Shown one piece after another: positions 18,956-32,621 of a DNA stretch of 64,000 bases (the stretch's first letter is position 1; the number at the start of each line of letters is the position of its first letter). The notes under the pieces were generated by a model. It searched no databases and was not told where the DNA came from. It was given only the letters and a program-made list of their open reading frames with translations. Made by a program: the position numbers and the translations under genes. The stretch is from Diplonema papillatum (Eukaryota; Euglenozoa; Diplonemea; Diplonemida; Diplonemidae): the NCBI GenBank assembly GCA_030068145.1, contig JAPJBO010000510.1:100094-164093 (forward strand), given 5' to 3'.

Positions 18956-19642
18956 ATCACTGGACTATGGGGAGTAGGAGAGGGCTAGCTCGGCCCGCGC
19001 TCAAGACGCGGAGAAGGCGAGAGAACAGGATGTCTATGGCCTGGCGGGGTTTTAAAAAGAAATGGGCCCATCCTTCTCGCGTGGGCAAAAAAGTGACCCC
19101 AGCGCCGTCCCGGCACCCGAGTGTTGCACTTGGGGAAGCAGGGGGGTTGCAAGAATGGGTACGTGCTCAACACCGCACTGGTCCCATCCGCGCCCTTGGG
19201 AAGCAGGGGGAGATTTAACGAGAACTGTAAGAACAGGCCTCGTTGAGCCGGCCTCGCTCCGAGAGAAGCGAGTAACCCGTTGGGATACCAACGCGATGGC
19301 CGGCTCCTCTTGGGTGGCAGTACAGCAGATTGTCGGGTAGCGGGCGCTACCGGCCAGGTCAGGGTACCAGAACCAGCAATGCAAATGGCGACCCGCCTGA
19401 CGTAACTCACGTGACCGTCGGAAGACAAACAGGGCACACAAGCGAGGCTGGCCTGTACCTCCAGGAGTGGCCCTTCGCCAGTTTCACTGCTTTCATCCAA
19501 ATGGAGGCCGTCCAAGGCATCGCAGCAGCCTCACTCGCACAATGGGAGGACAAACAGGGGCATTCAAGCGACCGCGGGCACGCTGACCGATTCTCCCGGG
19601 CGTGGGCCCTTCGTCGGTGGACTGCTTCCATTGCAATGGAGA
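18956..19642. other. No gene identified; contains an R1 fragment
   Basis: A short piece of dispersed repeat R1 (GGGTACGTGCTCAACACCGC) lies at about 19143-19200. The phrase ACAAACAGGGCA(C/T)TCAAGC occurs at about 19550, 19918, 20338 and 20757, so this stretch may be a diverged first unit of the array to its right. Confidence 0.4.
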
Positions 19643-20891
19643 CCGGCCTCGGAAGACGAAGAGGACAACTTGGGTCGCCGCGTGTCTACCTGCGGATGGG
19701 GAGGCGTCACTGGCGTTGCGTTCGTCGCCCACTTCGCGCCTTCGCAAGGTCGGCGGTGACGTTGAGCGGGGCGTCGACACCCGCCCGCTTCGGCACGACC
19801 ACCACTTGCTTGAGTGCTCCGGAAGCGTACGCCGGCGGGGCAGGGGGTGAAGGCACCAGCTCCGCAGGAACACTCTGCAGGCGGGCATCACAGCATCCTC
19901 ACTCGGCAATCCGAAGACAAACAGGGCACTCAAGCAGAAAGTCACGCCACATATCTATTACACGTTTACGCAGATGTCCTAAAGTAGAGCATGAGGCTGA
20001 ATACTTGCTCGAATACACGTTCAGACCCTCGGTGTTGGGAAGCCCGGCCTAGGAAAACGTGGACGCGGGTGCTGCACGTCTACTTGCGGATGGTGACGCT
20101 CATGTCGGCGTCGCTGTCGTCGCTTTCGTCGTCCATCGCCCGCTTCGCGACTTCGCGCGCCTTCGCAAGGTCGGCGGTGACGTTGAGCGGGGCGTCGACA
20201 CCCGCCCGCTTCGGCACGACCACCACTTGCTTGAGGGCTCCGGAAGCGTACGCCGGCGGGGCAGGGGGTGAAGGTACCAGTTCCGCAGGAACACTCTGCA
20301 GGCGGGCATCACAGCATCCTCACTCGGCAATCCGAAGACAAACAGGGCACTCAAGCAGAAAGTCACGCCACATATCGTTTACACGTTTACGCAGATGTCC
20401 TAAAGTAGAGCATGAGGCTGAATACTTGCTCGAATACACGTTCATCGACCCTCGGTGGTGAGAAGCCCTAGGAAAACGTGGACGCGGGTGCTGCACGTCT
20501 ACTTGCGGATGGTGACGCTCATGTCGGCGTCGCTGTCGTCGCTTTCGTCGTCCATCGCCCGCTTCGCGACTTCGCGCGCCTTCGCAAGGTCGGCGGTGAC
20601 GTTGAGCGGGGCGTCGACACCCGCCCGCTTCGGCACGACCACCACTTGCTTGAGGGCTCCGGAAGCGTACGCCGGCGGGGCAGGGGGTGAAGGTACCAGT
20701 TCCGCAGGAACACTCTGCAGGCGGGCATCACAGCATCCTCACTCGGCAATCCGAAGACAAACAGGGCACTCAAGCAGAAAGTCACGCCACATATCGTTTA
20801 CACGTTTACGCAGATGTCCTAAAGTAGAGCATGAGGCTGAATACTTGCTCGAATACACGTTCATCGACCCTCGGTGGTGAGAAGCCCTAGG
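19643..20891 (-). repeat. Tandem truncated copies of the 3' end of WDHD1 exon 3 (419-bp period)
   Basis: GAAAACGTGGACGCGGGTGC occurs at 20054, 20473 and 20892, giving two exact 419-bp units. An older diverged unit starts near 19643. Each unit repeats the last 60 or so codons of exon 3 (ending DDESDDSDADMSVTIRK-stop) and then departs from the exon after CAGGGGGTG into non-coding sequence. The units sit directly downstream of the true stop codon at 20918-20920. Confidence 0.85.
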
Positions 20892-20917
20892 AAAACGTGG
20901 ACGCGGGTGCTGCACGT

Positions 20918-23425
<2,508 letters not shown>

Positions 23426-23642
23426 CTGCGCATTGGGTTGTGGGCAGCTTGAAGGGGCGGGTAAAAACTTAGAGCAATGTTAAGGCAGGTTGCAAGCATC
23501 AAGTCTTCTTCGAAGAAAGGGTTAAAAAATATGCCTTCGCTCTTTCGCTTTCCTTTCAAAAACTGTTGCGTTGACGCATCCACACTTTTTTTGTTGAGCA
23601 GGCCGAGCTCCAGGCCTCTCTTCAGGTTGTTCTTCTTCTTTT

Positions 23643-23805
23643 TTCACCCTGGTATGTATTGAGCTAGGGATCTCCATGTGAAGCACGGACATGTAAACTG
23701 TGACAGTGACATGATCTTCAGTTTGGTGTTGGTTCGCTCATTGCTCAGGCTTACATTTTTGGAACACATTGCAATGTCTCGAAATAGAAAAAAAGAAGTG
23801 TAAAC
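23643..23805 (+). repeat. Dispersed repeat, about 160 bp, copy 1
   Basis: GGGATCTCCATGTGAAGCAC through GTTGGTTCGCTCATTGCTCA to CACATTGCAATGTCTCGA recurs almost unchanged at 35720-35875 in the same orientation. It has no open frame of note. Confidence 0.85.
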
Positions 23806-24141
23806 TAAAGGGGGGTTAAATGTGTGAACGGAGAGTAGCTGGTAATGTGCATAACACATTTTGTTGAACGCTTACGCACGCCACTAAACCCAGATTCACC
23901 TGTGTTTCGTGTGGGCTACAGCACATTTACCTCCTTTGATCTTTTGCAGCTGGCAGCCTCCTCAAGTATTTCCTACAAAGCAGGTGCTTATACAAATAAA
24001 AATAGCGTCGGGTTTGCCTGTGAATAATGACGGGGCCAATCCTGCCACATTGGACAAAAAATAATCAGGGCGGCAGCGGCTTCGCCAGCTTTCATGCTGC
24101 AAGACGGCATTGGCAAGAGAAGACTTGAGGTACAGATTATT

Positions 24142-24396
24142 GCGATTCATCGAGGGAATTCCACAAGGCATTACGAACGAACTGCAGGTTCCTTTGGGCT
24201 GGCTGGCGGGGAAAATATTCGTCTGGTGGAGTGACCTCCTGGGATAGCCTATTCTCTCACACATGGTGGCTACCTCGGGTGGCTACCCCATCGTACGTTA
24301 GACCCTTGTTTTTCCCCCTTTTCTGTATTCCAGTGAAACTTGCAGTAGCAGCATTCTCCTAATGCAAGGAGTGAGTAGCCGACGGAGAATTCTCGC
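24142..24396 (+). repeat. Inverted-repeat arm in WDHD1 intron 2
   Basis: This segment (GCGATTCATCGAGGGAATTCC through GATAGCCTATTCTCTCACAC to AGTGAGTAGCCGACGGAGAA) is matched in reverse orientation at 28392-28784. The partner carries an extra segment of about 135 bp. The two arms lie on either side of exon 2. Confidence 0.85.
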
Positions 24397-24739
24397 CACA
24401 GATTGTTTGTATTCTAACCCAAACTCTTATCAAGAAGGGGTGTCCAGGTAGGTAGCGTCACCTCCCCGATGCGAGCTGATTGCCGGATGGATGCGGGCAA
24501 CTGCACCTTTGTACCACCGGCACCCTCTGGGTGCTTCCAGGTTACGCGCAATCGGGGGTTTGAAACACGATGATTAATAATAGAAGGCCCCAAGGAGAAT
24601 AAAGCGCGCGGCGTTGACTGCGGCTGGTCTTTGCGAGGGCTGCCTTGATGTTACTTTGATCGAGCTCGCGCTTAAGCTGAAACTCGTATCGACTTTCGTG
24701 GGTCGTCAACTTCCCTCGGTGAAACTGTGAGATACGTAC

Positions 24740-27015
24740 CTGCGCCGTGCTGGGGTCATCCTGGTTCAGGCAGCGGGTGAACATCTTCGCCAGGACTTTG
24801 TCCGCGACCACCTCGGCCCTGGCGACGTCCCTGGTGTAGACGTCGGTGCGCGCGGTCTTCTCGCGGAGCGCGATGTTCGCGAGCAGCAGCTGCCGCTCGA
24901 GGTCCGCCCACTGGGCCGGCTGCTGCGCGGTGAGCACCGGCGGCCGGAAGCCTTGCGACACCTTCACCGCCACCGCGAACACGTCATCCGCGACGGCTTC
25001 GAGCGGGATCTGCCGCGTTCGCGTCCGGCCCTCGTCTCCGAACCCAGAGGTATCCGCAGGGTCGTCGTGCTCTTTCTCGTTCGGTTCGCTGGGCTCGGCG
25101 ACGTTCCCGCCGGTGCGGGCGACGAGCACGCCCTTGCCGTTGTCGCACAGCACGAACGACGTGATTTTTTGCTCCCGGACCGCGACGACGTGCGGGCGCC
25201 GCCCGGCACCCTTCCAGTCCTCCCAGACCGTCCCCGACGCGTTGCCCACCGGCACCCAGTGCCCGCAGCTCTGCGGGGGGCGCACCCGCGCGGCGCCGGC
25301 CGAGTCTACGGTGGCCACCATCCCGTCGTCGCTCCACCCGAGCCACGTCAGCACAGCCCCCGGGGTGACCGCCACCGGTGCGTCGGTCAACACCGCCGTG
25401 CTCTGCAGCACGGACACCACGTGCAACTTCAACGCATCAGTGCCGTCCTGGCAGACGTATGCTAGCAGGTCGCTCGCATCAACCGCAGGCGGCACGTCCG
25501 CACCCCCTTCGCCGCCGGCCGGCGGCGCTGCCGAATAACCGGTCGCGCAGACGGGGCGGCACGGGTGGAGCGTGAACACCGCCGCGGCGTCGCCGCCGTG
25601 CCGGAAGATCCGCACGTTCTGGTCGGTGAAGCACGCGCACCAGAGGTCGCCGATCGCGAGGATCTGCGGCGTTTCGACGTCGAGGACGTGCGCCCAGTCG
25701 GCGTTGCGGCCCCACGAGCCGAAGGACTTGTACTCGAGTCGGTTCGGTTGGTCCCTCGACGTGGTCGCGAGGAGGACCCCGTTTCTGCCGAGCGCGCTCA
25801 GCTGGTACAAGTTGTCGAAGTTAGGGTTCGGGTACTTGTGCTTGATGCGGTGCGCGTCCTTCGCCGCGTGCAGAACGGAGATCACCTGGCTCTTGGCGTC
25901 GGGGTTGACGACGGACCGCACGATGCCCAGCTCATTCCACGTGAGGATCCTCGTGGCGGTGGAAGGGTGCTCTGGGGCGGGCGCCTGGCCGATGCTGAAT
26001 GGCAGCTGCGTGACGCACGGAGGTACGTCGCGGTCGTGCGCCACGGCGCGGGCCCAGCGCTGCTTTGGCGGCGCGGACGCCGCGGCCGGGCGGTGTCCTT
26101 CGCCGTCTTCTTGGTCTTCTTCTTCGCCTTCTTCTTCCTGCCACTCCTCGCACTCTTCGTCGTCGGACGTTTCGTAGTCGCTCGATTCAACGTCGCGGTT
26201 CAAATGCCGCATGACGGAGTCGTCGTCGCTGTGCATCGATTCGTCCGTGATCTCAGATCCGTCGGACCCCGCGTCCTCCGCTTCCAGGTCGAATAGCCGC
26301 TTCGCCCACTCCTTCTTCGTGATGCCCTGCTCCTCGCTTTCCTCGCCTTCCTCATCATCATCGCTCGACTCTTCAACCGACTCGAACAACGCCTCCCCAC
26401 TCTCCTTCGGCGCCGCCTTCGGCTTGCGACCCCGTTTCTTCGCCTCGCCTTCGCCAGCAGACTTCCCCGGCCCTTCGGCCGGCGCGTCTGCAGGCGCGGC
26501 CGGTGGTTTCGCGGTTGCTACTGCTGCTGCTGCTGCTGCTGCCGCCGCTGCGTCCGGGGGCGGGGCGTCTGTCTTGGCTGCTGCCTTCGCGGCGGCCTTG
26601 GCCGACGGTTTGCGCGGCGTCCGCTTGCCTGCCGGTTTGCTCGCCGCCTTTTCTGGCGTCTTGCCGGTCGCTTTGGCTGATGTTTTGGCGTCTGGTGGTT
26701 TACCTGACGGTTTGGTCGACGCCTTGTCTGGCGTCTTGCCAGAAGGTTTGCCGAGTGTCTTACCCGACGGTTTGTCCGGTGTGCCCGGAGCCTTCTCCGC
26801 CGCCTTCCCCGGCGGCCTGCCTAGCCGTTTGCCCGACGGCTTCTTGGCGGCGGGCTTCGCCGACGAAGGCTTTTTCTCGAGCGGCTTGCTTGGTTTCGCC
26901 GCCTCCGCGGTCTTCGCCTCCTTCCGCGCCTTCTTCGCCACCCGCTCCTGATCCGCCTCGGGCGCCGCCGGCCGCGGTGGCAGGTCGAAGGAGGCCACGA
27001 ACGTCTGCACGTTGC
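24740..27015 (-). CDS. WDHD1: WDHD1/Ctf4/AND-1-like, exon 2 (linker, acidic region, SepB beta-propeller)
   Basis: The exon starts after ACCCGCAG and its first two bases complete the phase-1 codon of exon 1 (ATSS-G-NVQTFVASFDLP). A Lys/Pro/Ala-rich linker with KPSGKTPDK-type repeats comes first, then an acidic region (DEECEEWQEEEGEEED). The SepB-type propeller follows: RILTWNELGIVR, SFGSWGRNADWAHVLDVETP, FRHGGDAAAVFTL, LTWLGWSDDGMVATVDSAG and GHWVPVGN align with the corresponding strands of AND-1/Ctf4. The end (ADKVLAKMFTRCLN) begins the helical bundle. Ctf4 is the homotrimeric replisome hub linking the CMG helicase to polymerase alpha-primase. The donor CGCAG/GTACGT leaves phase 0. The exon has no internal stops. 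Confidence 0.85.
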
Positions 27016-27352
27016 CTGCGGGTTCCGTTTCGTTTTTTTTCAGGCAATATTCGCGCAGTCAGTTGCCTGTGACGGCGTTCTTTTTCAGAGAGTAAAAGAG
27101 TTCGCTTGAAACTCCGGGAGTTTAGGGTCTTCGTGTGACCGTTGTTAAATGGTTTGAAACTATTTAGAGTTAAAGTTCGCTTGAAATTCCGGGGGTTTCG
27201 GGTCTCCGTGTGACCGTTCATGAATGGGTTCTCTTAGAGCAAGAAAGGGCTATTTTTGGTTGTTGTTCAAACTATCAAATTCCGAAGATTCGCTGCTGGT
27301 CTGCTGCTTGGCTCTGCATGTGAAGTGCAGTGATGACGGAGCTGGCGGTTGA

Positions 27353-27663
27353 CACCGCTTGCCTGCCGGTTTGCTCGCCGCCTTGTCCGGCGTCTTGCCA
27401 GAAGGTTTGTCGAGTGTCTCACCCGACGGTTTGTCCGGTGTGCCCGGAGCCTTCTCCGCCGGGCCAGCCTAGCCGTTTGCCTGACGGCTTCTTGGCGGCG
27501 GGCTTCGCCGACGAAGGCTTTTTCTCGAGCGGCTTGCTTGGCTTCGCCGCCGCCGCGGTCTTCGCCTCCTTCCGCGCCTTCTTCGCCGCCCGCTCCGGAT
27601 CCGCCTCGGGCGCCGCCGGCCGTGGTGGCAGGTCGAAGGAGGCCACGAACGTTTGCACGTTGT
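27353..27663 (-). pseudogene. Partial copy of the start of WDHD1 exon 2, with acceptor
   Basis: The copy keeps the CCCGCAG acceptor and about 65 matching codons (VQTFVASFDLPPRPAAPEAD). It then breaks after KKPSGKRLGW and joins a later part of the exon (SGHTGQTVG) by an internal deletion. The upstream intronic sequence is duplicated with it: CCGAAGATTCGCTGCTGGTC occurs at 27283 and again at 27843. Confidence 0.8.
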
Positions 27664-28391
27664 CTGCGGGTTCCGTTTCGTGTTTTTTCCGGCGATATTC
27701 GCGCAGTCAGTTGCCTGTGACGGCTATCTTTTTCAGAGAGCAAAAAAAAGTTCGCTTGAAACTCTGGGGGGGTGTAGGGTCTTCGTGTGACCGTTGTTAA
27801 ATGGCTTTAAACTTTTTGGTTGTTATTCAAAATTATCAAATTCCGAAGATTCGCTGCTGGTCTGCTGCTTGACTCTGCATGTGAAGTGCAGTGGTGACGG
27901 AGCTGGCGGTTGACACCGCTAGCCTGCCGGTTTGATCGCCGCCTTGCCTGGCGTCTTGCCCGTGCCACGGACTACCACTGTCCCGTGGGGACGTGCAGAA
28001 TTGGTGCAACACAAAACAAGTTGTCGACAACTAACAAGTAAAAGAATAAAACAAAACTACGCACTTCTTCTTCCACATCCTATTAACACGCAGGGACGGC
28101 CCCGACGTTGCGGGTTACGCGAGCGTCGGCGAACTGCTTTGTCGGAACGAGCCCAGGCGCCGGACAAATCGTCGGGCTTCTGCCGCTGGGGGGCTTGAAG
28201 ACCCAACTGGTACTGCGACGCGGTTGATCGCATGGCGGGCAAGGGAAGGTGGTTTGTTTTGTGAGGTTCAGGTGGGCGGGGGGCTGCGATAGAAAGCTTT
28301 ACTGTATCGGGCTAGACTTGAACTCATGCTTGAGTCAGGATGCCCACTCCACTGCCTTTCCGCTCTTGCACAAGACAGCGACTGTCACAGG

Positions 28392-28784
28392 AATTCTCGT
28401 CGGCTACTCACTCCTGCATTAGGAGAACGCTGCTACTGCAAGTTTCACTGGAATACAGAAAAGGGGGAAAACAACGGTCTAACGTACGATGAAGTAGCCC
28501 CCCCAGATAGCCTCCATGTGTGAGAGAATAGGCTATCCCAGGAGGTCACGGGGGGACGGGGGGTGGGAACCCCAAATCTCCCGGACCTCGCCACTAAAGC
28601 GGCGGAAACAAAGCTAGTGATAACCCTCGCGAGGGTAACAGGGGCCGCATGGCCTCGTATACAAACGGTCGGCTCGAATACAAACAGTAGGGAGGGTGGG
28701 AGGAAAAAGATTTTCCCCGCCAGCCAGCCCAAAAGAACCTGAAGTTCGTTCGTAATGTCTCGTGGAATTCCCTCGATAAATCGC
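28392..28784 (-). repeat. Inverted-repeat arm in WDHD1 intron 1
   Basis: This is the partner of 24142-24396 in reverse orientation. It shares CATCGTACGTTAGACC and CTTTTCTGTATTCCAGTGAA and carries an insertion of about 135 bp, which includes CTCGCGAGGGTTATC. Confidence 0.85.
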
Positions 28785-28950
28785 AAGACTGCACAGTGCT
28801 GAGCAGTACTACATCGCTACTACGTAATCAGTCGACACCCCCCCTTTAATATTTACGGAATCCCTTATTAGTTACATTTTCCAGACTGATTCGGATTAGT
28901 TTCATTTTTACTGGGCGAGCACCTTTCCTTACAACCGGAAACGCACAAAC

Positions 28951-29272
28951 CTGACGATGTAGCCGCGAAGATGGCGGTCGCGTCGTTGGACCTCCCCCGG
29001 CAGCAGCGGGACCGCCTCGCTCGAGAGGTACCCCGCGCTATCGGCGACCGCCGCGATCTCGAGCGGGTGCGCAGCCACGCACAGGCCCTCCCGCGCCTCC
29101 TCCGCGAACCCACCCGGGCACGACGATGTCGGCCGACTTCCCGGCGTGCGGGAGAGGACCAGCACGCCCGTGGCAGATCCAGTGATCAGCGCCGGGTTGC
29201 GGAACACCGTCGCCGGCGTGACGCCCAGCCGGGTCGGTGCGCTTTGCGCCAGGCGGAACGGCATGAAGCACG
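28951..29272 (-). pseudogene. Damaged copy of the end of WDHD1 exon 1, with donor
   Basis: It matches exon 1 from PCFTPFRLAQSA to the donor, with substitutions, an insertion in the LVLPHAGKS region and deletions that remove SFVNLAAQEVL and the CDIAFDPN segment. The donor context TCAG/GTTTGTG is kept. The frame is broken. Confidence 0.8.
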
Positions 29273-29476
29273 GGGGAGGACAACCCCAAAACATCAAGTT
29301 CTAAAACGTATACTGGTTTAGGCTGGTAAGCCAAAAAAAAGAGGGCTTTTTCCGCCTCCAAAAAAATCTCAGAATCTTAGAATCGCGAGAATATCGGCCA
29401 TTCGCACCCAGCCTCTCTGGGATTGGCGCAAAATATCTCTACCCATGTGAAAAAGTGCAGTGGGAAACGCACACAC
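29273..29476. other. Intron sequence between exon 1 and its damaged copy
   Basis: No feature is seen apart from A-rich and T-rich runs near 29331-29370. Confidence 0.3.
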
Positions 29477-30458
29477 CTGACGATGTAGCCACGAAGATGG
29501 CGGTCGCGTCGTTGGGGTCGAACGCGATGTCGCAGATGACCTCCCCCGGCAGCAGCGGGACCGCCTCGCTCGAGAGCACCTCCTGCGCCGCGAGGTTGAC
29601 GAACGACAGGTACCCCGCGCTGTCGGCGACCGCCGCGATCTCGAGCGGGTGCGCCGCCGCGCACAGGCCCTCCCGCGCCTCCTCCGCGAACCCGGGCACG
29701 ACGATTTCGGCCGACTTCCCGGCGTGCGGGAGGACCAGCACGCCCGTTGCAGATCCGGTGATCAGCGCCGGGTTGCGGAACACCGTCGCCGGCGTGACGC
29801 CCAGCCGGGTCAGTGCGCTTTGCGCCAGGCGGAACGGCGTGAAGCACGGCGCGTTCGGATACGTCTTCGAGCCCTGCAAGTTTTGCCGGGAAGCCATGTC
29901 GAACGCGTGGGTGCCGCTCTCGGTGAGGACGACGAGCGTGTTGGACGCCAGCCAGGTCGCTGACAACGGGGAGGCGAGGAGGGTGGGGAGAGGCTCGCCG
30001 GTGGCCAGGGGCACCGGAGTGTCGGAGGGGATGGTGTACACGCCGGTCTCTGCTACGACCGCGATCTTGCTCCCGTCCGGGCTGAATACCGCGCCGCGCA
30101 GGCGCCCCACCGATCCGGAAGTGAACACCACCGCGCCGCCGGCCGCGCCGCCGTCCACCGGGGGCGCGTCCATCGTGAACACGTGGACGCAGTCCGCCGT
30201 CGCCGCGAGGAACCGGGCCGGGGCGCGTGGGTCGGCCGGGTCACGCTTCCGCTTCCTGTGCTGCTTCCAGCTCTTCCGGTCGAAGTCGACGCCCAGCACC
30301 GGCGCGGCGCCGACGCTCACCGACCGCCGCGGGCGGTCGAGCTCGAGGCCGTACACCCGGACGAAGCCGTCGGCGCCGCACGTGAACAGCACCTCGTGGT
30401 CGGGCGCCACCCGCACCCGGGTCGCGCCCTCCGCGTGCACCTGCACGCGGCTGCTCAT
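29477..30458 (-). CDS. WDHD1: WDHD1/Ctf4/AND-1-like, exon 1 (N-terminal WD40 propeller)
   Basis: The exon starts at an ATG and runs 327 codons plus one base. It encodes degenerate WD40 blades: HEVLFTCGADGFVRVYGLEL, then FSPDGSKIAVVAETGVYTIP, HPLEIAAVADSAGYLSFVNL, and ICDIAFDPNDATAIFVATSS running into the splice. An N-terminal WD40 domain ahead of an acidic linker and a SepB propeller is the AND-1 arrangement; budding-yeast Ctf4 has the same order. The donor CGTCAG/GTGTGTG is in phase 1 and matches exon 2. The three exons together give about 1921 residues against roughly 1130 for animal AND-1; the excess is low complexity. Three truncated copies of this 5' end lie upstream. Confidence 0.75.
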
Positions 30459-30886
30459 CGCGTGCGAGGGGGGCCCTTGGCCCGCTTTTTCTCTTTTTCC
30501 TGACGAATATTCTCTGGTTAGAGTGAAAGTAGTTTCTAGTAGTTTTAGACTGTTTTAGACTGTTTAAGACTGTTTTAGACTGTTTTAGACTGTTTTAGAC
30601 TGTTTTAGACTGTTTTAGACTGTTTTAGACTGTTTTAGACTGTTTTAAGAAGCCACATGCTGTAGGCGATGCCACCCTAAATAGCTACTTATCTCATCGA
30701 ATAATGGGTCATTATTCGATGAGACTCGAGTTTTTCAAATTTGGCACGAGTGCCCCGGCTATTTCTTTTAGGGGCCTTGTTTCTAGGAAGCCCCTTTCTA
30801 GAGTGAAAGCATTTTAGAGTGAAAGAAGATTTTCAGAGTTAAAACTCGCTTGAGACGTCTTCGTAAAACTTAAGTACTTTAGAGCC

Positions 30887-31189
30887 TCAATCACCCCCTG
30901 CGAGGTTCTTGTGGCCGGCCCGGAGGCTGAGGCTGGACGGTCGAGTGCACGACGCGCGTGGGTCGGCCGGGTCGCGCTTCCGCTTCCTGTGCTGCTTCCA
31001 GCTCTTCCGGTCAAAGTCGACGCCCAGCACCGGCGCGGCGCCGACGCTCACCGACCGCCGCGGGCGGTCGAGCTCGAGGCCGTACACCCGGACGAAGCCG
31101 TCGGCGCCGCACGTGAACAGCACCTCGTGGTCGGGCGCCACCCGCACCCGGGTCGCGCCCTCCGCGTGCACCTGCACGCGGCTGCTCAT
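30887..31189 (-). pseudogene. Truncated WDHD1 exon 1 copy, 100 codons, open
   Basis: Residues 1-81 are identical to exon 1; the last 19 come from other sequence (ASCTRPSSLSLRAGHK) before a stop. A synonymous TTC/TTT change lies in the VDFDRKSW codons. The frame is intact, so a 100-residue peptide could be made if the copy is transcribed. Confidence 0.7.
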
Positions 31190-31577
31190 CGCGTGCGAGG
31201 GGGGCCCTTGGCCCGCTTTTTCTCTTTTTCCTGACGAATATTCTCTGGTTAGAGTGAAAGTAGTTTCTAGTAGTTTTAGACTGTTTTAGACTGTTTTAGA
31301 CTGTTTTAGACTGTTTTAGACTGTTTTAGACTGTTTTAAGAAGCCACATGCTGTAGGCGATGCCACCCTAAATAGCTACTTATCTCATCGAATAATGGGT
31401 CATTATTCGATGAGACTCGAGTTTTTCAAATTTGGCACGAGTGCCCCGGCTATTTCTTTTAGGGGCCTTGTTTCTAGGAAGCCCCTTTCTAGAGTGAAAG
31501 CATTTTAGAGTGAAAGAAGATTTTCAGAGTTAAAACTCGCTTGAGACGTCTTCGTAAAACTTAAGTACTTTAGAGCC

Positions 31578-31880
31578 TCAATCACCCCCTGCGAGGTTCT
31601 TGTGGCCGGCCCGGAGGCTGAGGCTGGACGGTCGAGTGCACGACGCGCGTGGGTCGGCCGGGTCGCGCTTCCGCTTCCTGTGCTGCTTCCAGCTCTTCCG
31701 GTCGAAGTCGACGCCCAGCACCGGCGCGGCGCCGACGCTCACCGACCGCCGCGGGCGGTCGAGCTCGAGGCCGTACACCCGGACGAAGCCGTCGGCGCCG
31801 CACGTGAACAGCACCTCGTGGTCGGGCGCCACCCGCACCCGGGTCGCGCCCTCCGCGTGCACCTGCACGCGGCTGCTCAT
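31578..31880 (-). pseudogene. Truncated WDHD1 exon 1 copy, 100 codons, open
   Basis: It encodes the same 100-residue peptide as the copy at 30887-31189, with the same breakpoint after DPADPRA. Confidence 0.7.
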
Positions 31881-32318
31881 CGCGTGCGAGGGGGGCCCTT
31901 GGCCCGCTTTTTCTCTTTTTCCTGACGAATATTCTCTGGTTAGAGTGAAAGTAGTTTCTAGTAGTTTTAGACTGTTTTAGACTGTTTAAGACTGTTTTAG
32001 ACTGTTTTAGACTGTTTTAGACTGTTTTAGACTGTTTTAGACTGTTTTAGACTGTTTTAGACTGTTTTAGACTGTTTTAAGAAGCCACATGCTGTAGGCG
32101 ATGCCACCCTAAATAGCTACTTATCTCATCGAATAATGGGTCATTATTCGATGAGACTCGAGTTTTTCAAATTTGGCACGAGTGCCCCGGCTATTTCTTT
32201 TAGGGGCCTTGTTTCTAGGAAGCCCCTTTCTAGAGTGAAAGCATTTTAGAGTGAAAGAAGATTTTCAGAGTTAAAACTCGCTTGAGACGTCTTCGTAAAA
32301 CTTAAGTACTTTAGAGCC

Positions 32319-32621
32319 TCAATCACCCCCTGCGAGGTTCTTGTGGCCGGCCCGGAGGCTGAGGCTGGACGGTCGAGTGCACGACGCGCGTGGGTCGGCC
32401 GGGTCGCGCTTCCGCTTCCTGTGCTGCTTCCAGCTCTTCCGGTCGAAGTCGACGCCCAGCACCGGCGCGGCGCCGACGCTCACCGACCGCCGCGGGCGGT
32501 CGAGCTCGAGGCCGTACACCCGGACGAAGCCGTCGGCGCCGCACGTGAACAGCACCTCGTGGTCGGGCGCCACCCGCACCCGGGTCGCGCCCTCCGCGTG
32601 CACCTGCACGCGGCTGCTCAT
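32319..32621 (-). pseudogene. Truncated WDHD1 exon 1 copy, 100 codons, open
   Basis: Again the same 100-residue peptide, although its upstream flank is the most diverged in the array. The coding part has therefore changed less than its flank. Confidence 0.7.

Larger units (their letters stand above)
23426..24739 (-). other. WDHD1 intron 2
   Basis: The intron is bordered by GCGCAG/GTACGT at 24740/24739 and GCGCAG at 23427. It holds a dispersed repeat (23643-23805) that recurs at 35720-35875, and one arm of a long inverted repeat (24142-24396) whose partner is in intron 1. No coding segment is seen. Confidence 0.6.
27016..29476 (-). other. WDHD1 intron 1 containing copies of both flanking exons
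   Basis: The donor is CGTCAG/GTGTGTG and the acceptor ACCCGCAG. From the 3' splice end inward the intron carries a tandem duplicate of its own 3' part plus the start of exon 2 (about 27290-27960), one arm of an inverted repeat (28392-28784), a short TIR-end remnant (28838-28885) and a damaged copy of the end of exon 1 with its donor (28951-29272). No other gene is seen. Confidence 0.65.

Noticed and set aside
24846..26951. Several long plus-strand frames
   Set aside because: They are antisense shadows of WDHD1 exon 2, which has recognisable SepB strands on the minus strand.
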